A DNA stretch of 64,000 bases from Palleniella intestinalis (GTDB lineage Bacteria; Bacteroidota; Bacteroidia; Bacteroidales; Bacteroidaceae). The notes under the pieces are model-generated. The model ran no database searches, had not been told where the DNA came from, and worked only from the letters and a program-made list of their open reading frames with translations. The stretch is from contig NZ_JABKKG010000008.1 in assembly GCF_013166595.1 (NCBI RefSeq), forward strand, positions 96,182 to 160,181. Direction: 5' to 3'. The translations under genes were made by a program, and so were the position numbers. Below are positions 8,305-15,231 of the stretch, one piece after another; within the stretch, counting starts at the first letter, position 1, and each line of letters opens with the position of its first letter.

Positions 8305-9432
8305 CTAAATACTTTGTTTCCTCAGCCATATTCCCATGAAGCGGTCATAGACTTGGTAGCTGTTGCCATTGTCTGTGACAAACTCATTCTTCAGCAGGTT
8401 GTCCAGTGCGCGGTTGATGCTGCTCGGTGCGCCTAACGAATGGCGTTGCATGAAATCCTTTCCATTGATGCCCTCCACAGTGCCTTCCTTGGCAATGGCT
8501 GTCAGCAGCTTCCGCCGGTTGAGGGTCAGCATTGAGAACTGTTGTTGGAAATTAAATTCCTCCTCGCTGATTATTATCCTTACGCATTCGTTGATGTCCT
8601 GCTCACTGACATTGCCTTCGCCAATCTCGAACACCTTGTTCAACAGACGCTGTATGTACCACGTGTGCCCGAACAATGCTGTGTACAGATAATGGAAAGT
8701 CCCTTCATCCATCGTTATGCCCCTTTTGGCAAGGTGGCATGCGGCAAACCTGTGGTATTTCCTTTCGTCAATGCTTCCGATGTGCATCTTCTGCGTGCTT
8801 TGGTAGAAAGGGCGTTTCGGCGACATGAACATGTCAAGCATTATATGGTGTTTGCTGCCTGAAAATATGAAACTTACGTTCGGAAGGAACTGGATGTATG
8901 AGCGAATCAGGGCCTCAGTTCCCTTCTCCGGATATTCCGTTATCTGCTGGAACTCGTCGATGGCGACGACACATTCCTTGCCACTCTGCTTCATATACTC
9001 GAAAATCTCTCCCAATGTCTGCTCCGCATTGTCAGGCACAAAGTCGAGAGTCACCGACGGCGCGCCCGTCATGCTGTAGACGGAGACAACAGGGCGGCAG
9101 CTTTTGAAGAACGATGTCAGTCTGCCGAGCATCGTTTCGCTGAAGGAATCCAGCTGTCCGATGACGGTTTTGGCAAACAGCAGTGTGAACTCTCTCAGCG
9201 AATTGGTGTGGAAAATGTCAAGATAGAAGCATTTCACTTCCGGCATCTCCCTGCCTATGCGGTGGAAAGCGTTATGTATGAGCCCCGTCTTGCCCATGCG
9301 CCGGCTGCTCACCAGTGTGATGTTCCTGCCGTTTTCCAGTGCGGAAATGAGGGTTGCGGTTTCTTCTTCGCGGTCGCAGAAGAACTCCGGACTGATGTAT
9401 CCGTAGGTCAGGAAAGGATTCTTTGTCTTCAT
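8305..9432 (-). CDS. AAA-type ATP-binding protein (archaeal-ATPase-like, STAND-related)
   Basis: A 375-aa protein. The P-loop is VSSRRMGKTGLI with Lys 48, the Walker B region is CVVAIDEFQQI, and a sensor-like FIFSGSKHH follows. The C-terminal third looks like a winged-helix domain (AIAKEGTVEGINGKDFMQRH, SSINRALDNLLKNEFV). Proteins of this build are common in Bacteroidales and often have no assigned role; some related ATPases sit with mobile or toxin loci. Here the gene is monocistronic, with its own promoter and a tandem palindromic operator, and faces GH51 convergently. Function is unknown beyond predicted ATP-dependent activity. Confidence 0.8.
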   Translation of the reverse strand: MKTKNPFLTYGYISPEFFCDREEETATLISALENGRNITLVSSRRMGKTGLIHNAFHRIGREMPEVKCFYLDIFHTNSLREFTLLFAKTVIGQLDSFSETMLGRLTSFFKSCRPVVSVYSMTGAPSVTLDFVPDNAEQTLGEIFEYMKQSGKECVVAIDEFQQITEYPEKGTEALIRSYIQFLPNVSFIFSGSKHHIMLDMFMSPKRPFYQSTQKMHIGSIDERKYHRFAACHLAKRGITMDEGTFHYLYTALFGHTWYIQRLLNKVFEIGEGNVSEQDINECVRIIISEEEFNFQQQFSMLTLNRRKLLTAIAKEGTVEGINGKDFMQRHSLGAPSSINRALDNLLKNEFVTDNGNSYQVYDRFMGIWLRKQSI

Positions 9433-9470
9433 TGTAACAGTCTTTGGGTTAGGGTTTTATGCTTATTACG

Positions 9471-9495
9471 CAAATTGCGTAACGCAAATTGCGCC
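9471..9495. promoter_or_regulatory. Tandem palindromic operator for the AAA ATPase gene
   Basis: CGCAAATTGCG occurs twice, at 9471-9481 and 9485-9495, with 14-bp phasing. Each copy is a palindrome around one central base. Both lie just downstream of the -7 box at 9499-9506, where a bound repressor would block initiation; autoregulation by the product is possible but unproven. Confidence 0.65.
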
Positions 9496-9498
9496 ACA

Positions 9499-9529
9499 AA
9501 GATAAGCATTTAATTTTGAAAAACAAAGA
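9499..9529 (-). promoter_or_regulatory. Promoter of the AAA ATPase gene
   Basis: On the minus strand TTTG (9526-9529) and TATCTTTG (9499-9506) are 19 nt apart, matching the Bacteroidota consensus. The transcript would start inside the tandem palindromes. Confidence 0.75.
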
Positions 9530-9690
9530 AATCCGCAGCATTTTGCTTGCGAGAAGGTGGAAATCAATGAAACGGACAGTCAGGAAAAGAAACTTTCCAA
9601 TTTATTGCATCAATTATAAAATAAATAAGGTTGTTTTGCGTTAAAAACTAAAGGACTATGATTCTGCGGGCTTCTCCGCAATGAAGATTT

Positions 9691-11280
9691 ATGAGAATGA
9701 CAAAGAGAATATATACATTGGTGGTGGCGTTTTTGGGCTGCCTGTCCGTCTTCGGGCAGGCAGAGGGCAATGCAGATGCAAAGCGCGACATCTTTTCCGA
9801 CATAGGTGCGTATGCCGAGACACAGGTGACGGTGGGCAAGGGACTTAACCCTTTGTGGCTCAACGCCAACAAATACGGCCTTTCTTCACTCGATTCGGAC
9901 AACGGATACTTGCGTGTGGCGGTGGAGCGCGATGTCGCTGCCGACAGCACACGACGGTGGGGAGTGGGCTACGGGCTGGACATCGCCACGGCATATAACA
10001 CGACCTCTTCGTTCATTGTGCAGCAGGCGTATTTTGAAGGGCGTTACAAGCTCGGTTCGCTGACCATCGGAAGCAAGCAGCAACCCATGGAACTGCGTGA
10101 CAATGAGCTGGCAAGCGGTGCCCAGACCCTCGGCATCAATGCGCGTCCTGTGCCTCAGGTGCGTCTCGGGCTTAACGATTATTGGACGATTCCGATACTC
10201 GGCAGGTGGTTCGCCTTCAAGGGACATCTCGCCTTCGGCATGATGACCGACGGTAACTGGCAGGAATCGTTTGCCAAAGGGACACCAAACAAATGGAACA
10301 AGAACACGCGCTATCATCAGAAAGCCGGCTATCTGCGCATCGGAAAGGACGATGAGGCGCATCATCTGACACTCACTCTCGGGCTGGAGATGGCATCGCA
10401 GTTCGGCGGTACTGTCTACAACTGGGCAGGAACGGATGAGAACGAGAACCATGAGGAGGCGGTAAAGCTGAAGAGCAACCTTAAAAGCTACTGGAATGCC
10501 TTTGTAGGCAGTGCGACAGCCGATGCCGGTGAAGGGATTTATGAGAACGCCGAAGGCAACATCCTCGGTTCGTGGGTGGCACGGTTGCAGTGGAATGACG
10601 ACCGCATAACGGCAGGACTGTACATGGACCATTACTTTGAGGACCATTCGGGAATGTTCTTCCTCGATTATGACGGCTACGGTTCGGGAGAGAATTGGAA
10701 TGTGAAGGAGCGCAGCAGATACTTCGTTTATTCATTGAAAGACTTCAATCTCGGCTTTGACTTGCAGTTGAAGAAGGTGAAAATCGTCAACAAATTCGTG
10801 CTGGAGTACATGAACACCACGTATCAGTCCGGTCCTATCTACCATGACCGCACGGAGAACATCAGCGACCATGTTGCCGGACGGGACGACTACTACAACC
10901 ACTATTGCCTTTCCGGGTGGCAGCATTGGGGGCAGGTAATGGGCAATCCTCTGTACCTCTCCCCTCTTTACAACGATGACGGGTACATAGGGACGCACTG
11001 CAACCGCTTCCGCGCCGTGCATTTCGGTGTCGCCGGCGACCCTCTGCAAGGGTTGCATTACCGCCTGAAGGCAAGCTGGCAGAAGGGGTGGGGCAGATAT
11101 GCAGACCCGTATATGTTGCCGAAGGAGAACACGAGCCTGCTTCTCGAGGCCTCCTACCGCACTCCGAAAGAGTCCTCTTGCCTGCGCCCTGTGACCTTTA
11201 CCCTCGGACTTGGCGCGGACTTCGGTGAGCTTCGCGGGGACAACAAGGCAGTGCAAATGACAGTGAAGTATGAACTTTAG
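9691..11280 (+). CDS. Capsule-assembly Wzi-family outer-membrane beta-barrel protein
   Basis: A 529-aa protein with an N-terminal signal peptide (RIYTLVVAFLGCLSVFGQ) followed by alternating aromatic/hydrophobic beta strands to the C terminus (TVKYEL). The block LTIGSKQQPMELRDNELASG and the repeated barrel strands agree with the Wzi-like family of Bacteroidota, which in Proteobacteria anchors capsule at the surface. ATG 9697 is an alternative start two codons on. The undecaprenyl-phosphate sugar transferase two genes downstream supports a link to surface polysaccharide. Confidence 0.8.
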   Translation: MRMTKRIYTLVVAFLGCLSVFGQAEGNADAKRDIFSDIGAYAETQVTVGKGLNPLWLNANKYGLSSLDSDNGYLRVAVERDVAADSTRRWGVGYGLDIATAYNTTSSFIVQQAYFEGRYKLGSLTIGSKQQPMELRDNELASGAQTLGINARPVPQVRLGLNDYWTIPILGRWFAFKGHLAFGMMTDGNWQESFAKGTPNKWNKNTRYHQKAGYLRIGKDDEAHHLTLTLGLEMASQFGGTVYNWAGTDENENHEEAVKLKSNLKSYWNAFVGSATADAGEGIYENAEGNILGSWVARLQWNDDRITAGLYMDHYFEDHSGMFFLDYDGYGSGENWNVKERSRYFVYSLKDFNLGFDLQLKKVKIVNKFVLEYMNTTYQSGPIYHDRTENISDHVAGRDDYYNHYCLSGWQHWGQVMGNPLYLSPLYNDDGYIGTHCNRFRAVHFGVAGDPLQGLHYRLKASWQKGWGRYADPYMLPKENTSLLLEASYRTPKESSCLRPVTFTLGLGADFGELRGDNKAVQMTVKYEL

Positions 11281-11293
11281 TTTTTCATAAACT

Positions 11294-11330
11294 TGGCAAA
11301 TTGGCAATTTGTCAAGTTGTCAATCTGACA
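11294..11330. repeat. 8-bp-period TGNCA array
   Basis: TGGCA, TGGCA, TGTCA, TGTCA and TGACA start at 11294, 11302, 11310, 11318 and 11326, exactly 8 bp apart with 3-nt spacers. It looks like a shorter-period relative of the 9-bp family and likewise ends just before a start codon between co-directional genes. Confidence 0.7.
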
Positions 11331-11343
11331 GAAAAAACAAACC

Positions 11344-11781
11344 ATGAGAAAAATAACCTACGCTATAATCTTCTCGGCTGTGCTTGCAGCATGCTCACTG
11401 CACAGTTCCGACAATGGCAGACTTGACGGCTACTGGTCGCTAAGGCAGGTGGACACGCTCAGCAGCGGTGTCTCTGTGGACTACAGTGGTGAGCGTGTCT
11501 TCTGGGCTTTCCAGGCAGACTTGATGCAGTCGGAGGACATGCCCACGGGAATCAAGTTCGTCTACCGCTTCAGCCATGCAAAAGACACTGTCGCAGTCAC
11601 CGAGCCTTACCTCTCCGACCGTACCTTGGGGGATGAGAAAGTGACGGAAGATAAATGGTTTGCCGACATCAACCGCCACGGAATCAACTGTCTGAAGGAC
11701 TCATTTTTCGTAGAGCGGCTGACGGGAGACAGGATGGTGCTGCGTGACAAGATGCTGCGTCTGCACTTTGAGAAATATTAA
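11344..11781 (+). CDS. Lipocalin-like lipoprotein of unknown function
   Basis: A 145-aa protein with a lipoprotein signal: MRKITYAIIFSAVLAAC, lipobox LAAC with Cys 17. The mature part opens with LDGYWSLRQVD and ends VERLTGDRMVLRDKMLRLHF, the start and end strands typical of small lipocalin-like beta-barrels in Bacteroidales. The Ser residues after the Cys give no clear sorting signal. The gene lies between the Wzi-like barrel and the WecA/TagO-like gene, 63 nt and 44 nt away, and is probably co-transcribed with them. Confidence 0.7.
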   Translation: MRKITYAIIFSAVLAACSLHSSDNGRLDGYWSLRQVDTLSSGVSVDYSGERVFWAFQADLMQSEDMPTGIKFVYRFSHAKDTVAVTEPYLSDRTLGDEKVTEDKWFADINRHGINCLKDSFFVERLTGDRMVLRDKMLRLHFEKY

Positions 11782-11825
11782 AAGACATCCGGACTGACTA
11801 TTATAGAACATACAAAGAACTTGCA

Positions 11826-12947
11826 ATGAACGTTATATTTGTTTTGGCAGTGACCTTCGTCCTCACCCTCAGCATTGGCATTTTCCTCACTCCGCGTGTG
11901 GTGGCGGTGGCGAAAGAGCTGCACCTCTATGACCTTCCCGACAGCAGGAAGGTGCATCAGATTCCCATTCCGAGGATGGGCGGCGTGATGTTCCTCCCCA
12001 CTGTGGTCATCGCAATCACACTTGTGCTGGTGGTGCTGCTGCGCATGGGCGTGATGGGCGACAAGGTTTGGGAAGGTGCCACGATACAGCATTTCCTGGC
12101 ATACATGGCAGGCGCGATGATGCTCTATGTCATCGGACTGTACGACGACATACACGGAGTAGGCTACAAGGTGAAGTTCTGTGTGCAGATTTTTGCTGCC
12201 ATGCTACTCTGTGTGAGCGGGCTTTGGGTGGCAGATTTCTCATATGTCTTCTTCATCCGTACCATTCCGTTTTGGATAGGCATGCCTTTCACGGTGCTTT
12301 TCGTGGTCTATGTCACCAACGCCATGAACCTCATCGACGGCATCGACGGACTTGCATCGGGATTGTCCATAGTGGCAATGGCGGTGATTGCCGGCCTGAA
12401 CATCATCTCAGGCAACTTCACATGGGCACTGATTCCGGTGGCTTATCTCGGAGTGCTTGTCTCTTTCTTCTATTATAATGTGTTCTGCAAGCGCGACAAG
12501 ACCTTCATGGGCGATGCAGGAAGTCTCACTCTGGGATTCACGCTGTCGTTCCTTGTGCTGCATTTCTGGCAGAAAGACCCTGTGTGGAATGACTCCCTGC
12601 ACAACATAGGCATAGTGGCGCTGAGCACACTGACCATCCCTCTGCTCGACGTTGTGCGCGTTTTCGCCTCCCGTCTGCGTGACGGACGCAACCCGTTCCT
12701 GCCCGACAAGAACCACATACACCACAAGCTCCTGCGCACCGGGCTTACGGGAAGGATGACGATGGTGGCTATACTGCTTCTGTCTGTCATGTTCATCACG
12801 GTCAACTACCTCGTCTCCAACATCAGCCAGACACTGATGATTGTCGTCGATGTGCTGCTTTTCGTGGTTATGCACTATGCCATCAACTTCTTTATCTTCA
12901 GGAAAGAGGGCAGAGGCAATGTGTGGGACAGGACATTCTCGCTATGA
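11826..12947 (+). CDS. MraY/WecA/TagO-family undecaprenyl-phosphate sugar-1-phosphate transferase
   Basis: A 373-aa integral membrane protein with about ten hydrophobic helices. Family motifs are visible: RKVHQIPIPRMGG near the N terminus, the Mg-binding NAMNLIDGIDGLASG near residue 165, FMGDAGSLTLGF near 227, and NPFLPDKNHIHHKL with the HIHH motif near 295-302. Enzymes of this group move a GlcNAc-1-phosphate (or related sugar phosphate) from UDP-sugar to undecaprenyl phosphate on the cytoplasmic face, starting O-antigen, capsule or wall polymer synthesis. The exact sugar cannot be read from sequence. Confidence 0.88.
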   Translation: MNVIFVLAVTFVLTLSIGIFLTPRVVAVAKELHLYDLPDSRKVHQIPIPRMGGVMFLPTVVIAITLVLVVLLRMGVMGDKVWEGATIQHFLAYMAGAMMLYVIGLYDDIHGVGYKVKFCVQIFAAMLLCVSGLWVADFSYVFFIRTIPFWIGMPFTVLFVVYVTNAMNLIDGIDGLASGLSIVAMAVIAGLNIISGNFTWALIPVAYLGVLVSFFYYNVFCKRDKTFMGDAGSLTLGFTLSFLVLHFWQKDPVWNDSLHNIGIVALSTLTIPLLDVVRVFASRLRDGRNPFLPDKNHIHHKLLRTGLTGRMTMVAILLLSVMFITVNYLVSNISQTLMIVVDVLLFVVMHYAINFFIFRKEGRGNVWDRTFSL

Positions 12948-13001
12948 TGTGACGGGCGGCATGTGACGGTGCGGAATGAGTGAGACAATAAATGGAAAAA
13001 C

Positions 13002-13089
13002 AAATGGTGATACTTTGCGTTGCAAGGTGTCACCGTTTGTTTGATAAACCGTCACTTTTTATAAAACAAAGGCTTACCTTTCACGAACC
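13002..13089. repeat. 22-bp repeat array B (4 diverged units)
   Basis: Units start at 13002, 13024, 13046 and 13068. They are more diverged than in the other arrays (GGTGATAC, GGTGTCACC, CCGTCAC, GGCTTACC cores) but keep exact 22-bp phase. Confidence 0.75.
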
Positions 13090-13134
13090 GTTACTATATT
13101 AATGATTATTTTAAATATTTTTTTAATAATTAAG

Positions 13135-13166
13135 TCTGTATATCTGAATAAAAATGATTACCTTTG
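13135..13166 (+). promoter_or_regulatory. Promoter upstream of the structured leader
   Basis: TACCTTTG at 13159-13166 is an exact -7 box. TCTG at 13135-13138, 20 nt upstream, is a one-mismatch -33 box. The transcript would begin near 13172, about 235 nt ahead of the start codon at 13408, leaving room for a long leader or a separate RNA. Confidence 0.7.
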
Positions 13167-13171
13167 TGCCA

Positions 13172-13370
13172 TAAACGAATTTAAGAGAGGTTCGTTTTAA
13201 GACATACAGCTTAATCGTCGTCGAACTACCACATCAGACTTCTTAAGGCTGTTTTTCAACTTACCTAATGGGTGGAGTGTGTCCGAAGCATAACGTGGAA
13301 CCACTTTTTCCTATAGGTAAGTTGGCTGTGGTAGGCCATGACGACGTTAGGCGGTGGTTCTACGTATTCG
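13172..13370 (+). ncRNA. Pseudoknotted structured RNA candidate (5' leader or small RNA)
   Basis: Stems visible in order: a 7-bp hairpin (13173-13179 with 13191-13197); an outer stem (13212-13222 with 13340-13349, one bulge); a middle stem CTACCAC (13226-13232 with 13328-13334); and a perfect inner stem of 11 bp (13257-13267 with 13314-13324). The loop of the inner stem holds ACGTGGAACCAC (13293-13304), which pairs over 12 positions (one G-U) with GTGGTTCTACGT at 13354-13365, outside the outer stem. That makes a pseudoknot. A competing helix joins 13206-13214 with 13242-13252. The following gene encodes a surface protein, so a metabolite riboswitch is not obvious. The family was not recognised. 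Confidence 0.6.
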
Positions 13371-13407
13371 TTTTACAAACTATTATTAACCCAAAACAGA
13401 CAAGTAA

Positions 13408-15081
13408 ATGAAAAGTAGAACAACATCAACTTCTTCCTTATGGGGAAGAAGCGGCTTGTGCAAATTCACCAAGGAAATTTTTGGCAAGGCATCCCGCAGT
13501 GTCGGTATGGTAATGGCAGGAATGGCTCTGTCCACTGCCACAATGTCCGCTGCTGTGCCGGCATCCGACTCTTCGGCGAAGACCGCAGAGGAAGGTGTGG
13601 ACCTCGGACTGAGCGTCATCTGGTCGACACAGTATCTGGAGGCATCCTCGTCCGACGCTTATTCTAACGAGTATGTGTGGGCATCGCCGTTCAGCCGTGC
13701 TTCATACATGGACTATGCCGGATTCATGCCTAATGACATGGATTTGGGGCTTTCAGTCTCCTCCACCAACTGCGACGCTGCCTCCATGGTGTGGGGCGAC
13801 GGCTGGCGATTGCCGACAAAAGCCGAGGTGGAGGAACTGCTTGCGCTTGGCATGCAGGACTATATCGTGGACAACAGAGTGAGTGGATACACTTTCACGG
13901 GAACAAATGGCGCATCGGTGGTGTACAAGCTGGTGAAGAGCGGTTATCTGACTCTCGAATTCTGGACATCGACAGCTTACAGGGCATCGGACACCGACAC
14001 AGACTACACCAAGGCATGGATGTATGAATTCTCACTTACGGGGGCAAAACTTCAGCCTGCCGACCGCAACACGCCTTGCCTTATCATTCCTGTGAAGGAC
14101 AAGCCGGACGCCACTGCCAAGCCTGTCAGCAGCATCGCGCTCAACAGTGACAAACTTGAGTTCAGCGTTGGCGATGAGGCTGCACTGTATGCTTTTGTGC
14201 AGCCGGAAGATGCTTCATGCCGTTTGGTGAACTATGTGACATCCGACGAGAGTGTTGCCACCGTCGACCGTTACGGCCGTGTGAAGGCAGTGGGTGACGG
14301 CACAGCCAAAATCACAGCTTCTGCCACTGACGGCTCAGGCATCGCGGCTGTATGCGAGGTCACTGTGGGAAAAGTGGCAGACAATGACGGCGTGGACCTC
14401 GGACTCAGTGTCATCTGGGCTCCTGCCAATGTAGGTGCTGCTTCCACCAAGGACATGGGCGACTTCTTCATGTTTGCCACTCCGCAGATTGTGACGAAAT
14501 GGTCGGCCACCGCTTCCCCATACGTCAACAATAATCCACGCGTTGTCCCTGTGGAGGATGTGACAGGCACACAGTATGACGCAGCAACAGTGTTCATGGG
14601 CAACGGCTGGTTCACTCCTTCCAAGGAGCAAGTGCAGGAGCTGTTTGACAACTGCACAATGTCAAGTGTGGACGGAGGCTTTGAGTTCACTTCAAAGAAA
14701 AACGGCGAGAAACTCTTCTTCCCGGCTACCGGTTACATGAATGTTTCTGCAAGAAACGACAAGAGTTCGGCTTACTTCCAGACTTCAAAGACCAACGACA
14801 CAGACTTGGTGTCAGGCAACTATCCGGCAGCGTACCTCATGTCAGGCATGCTTCCGGGCTTCGAGAACCGCAAGAACACGCAGGGCGTGGTTGTGCGCGG
14901 TGTCCGCAGCAAATCAAGCGGTGTGGAGGGCATTGCCGTTGACGATTCATCGTTTGATGTCTACAACCTTAAAGGCATGAAGCTGCTTCAGAAGGCAGAC
15001 CGTTCACAGCTTATGGCACTTCCTTCTGACATCTACATCCTCCGCTATGCTTCCGGAAAGACCGTGAAAGTGATACTGTAA
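13408..15081 (+). CDS. Secreted multidomain protein: two FISUMP-like domains flanking a BIG_2-like Ig domain
   Basis: A 557-aa protein with a long N-terminal leader and signal region (GMVMAGMALSTATMSAAVPA). Two copies of a domain opening with VDLGLSVIW occur at about 65-230 and 330-500; each has the GW(R/F)xPxKxEVxEL motif seen in Fibrobacter-type major paralogous (FISUMP) domains. Between them, about 235-320, lies a bacterial Ig-like (BIG_2) domain with SSIALNSDKLEFSVGDEA and TVDRYGRVKAVGDGTAKITA. The tail FDVYNLKGMKLLQ followed by LPSDIYILRYASGKTVKVIL matches the Bacteroidota C-terminal sorting-like module. It is probably surface-exposed or secreted; ligand unknown. Its mRNA carries the structured leader described above if both use the 13159 promoter. 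Confidence 0.7.
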   Translation: MKSRTTSTSSLWGRSGLCKFTKEIFGKASRSVGMVMAGMALSTATMSAAVPASDSSAKTAEEGVDLGLSVIWSTQYLEASSSDAYSNEYVWASPFSRASYMDYAGFMPNDMDLGLSVSSTNCDAASMVWGDGWRLPTKAEVEELLALGMQDYIVDNRVSGYTFTGTNGASVVYKLVKSGYLTLEFWTSTAYRASDTDTDYTKAWMYEFSLTGAKLQPADRNTPCLIIPVKDKPDATAKPVSSIALNSDKLEFSVGDEAALYAFVQPEDASCRLVNYVTSDESVATVDRYGRVKAVGDGTAKITASATDGSGIAAVCEVTVGKVADNDGVDLGLSVIWAPANVGAASTKDMGDFFMFATPQIVTKWSATASPYVNNNPRVVPVEDVTGTQYDAATVFMGNGWFTPSKEQVQELFDNCTMSSVDGGFEFTSKKNGEKLFFPATGYMNVSARNDKSSAYFQTSKTNDTDLVSGNYPAAYLMSGMLPGFENRKNTQGVVVRGVRSKSSGVEGIAVDDSSFDVYNLKGMKLLQKADRSQLMALPSDIYILRYASGKTVKVIL

Positions 15082-15117
15082 GACTTTATCCGTTATTGCA
15101 ATGAGAGTATAGAATGA

Positions 15118-15180
15118 GATTACAGCTGTCCGTAATAATGACTAATCAAAGTTGTTGTGGTCTTTAGGGCAGCTGTAATC
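15118..15180. terminator. Inverted repeat between the two surface-protein genes
   Basis: GATTACAGCTG (15118-15128) is perfectly inverted at 15170-15180 with a 41-nt loop. It may be a terminator or processing site; there is no strong T-tract. Confidence 0.4.
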
Positions 15181-15231
15181 ACTGACAGCTGAATAGCGTC
15201 AGTATTAATCATGAATAGAGGAGATATTATT

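Noticed and set aside
8305..9432. AAA ATPase gene as the transposition protein of an insertion sequence
   Set aside because: No transposase partner, target-site duplication or second copy of matching end repeats flanks the gene inside the window; the 21-bp inverted repeat lies on one side only.
13172..13370. Hammerhead ribozyme or known metabolite riboswitch
   Set aside because: No CTGATGA/GAAA core and no recognisable SAM, TPP, cobalamin or preQ1 core could be found, and the downstream gene is not metabolic.
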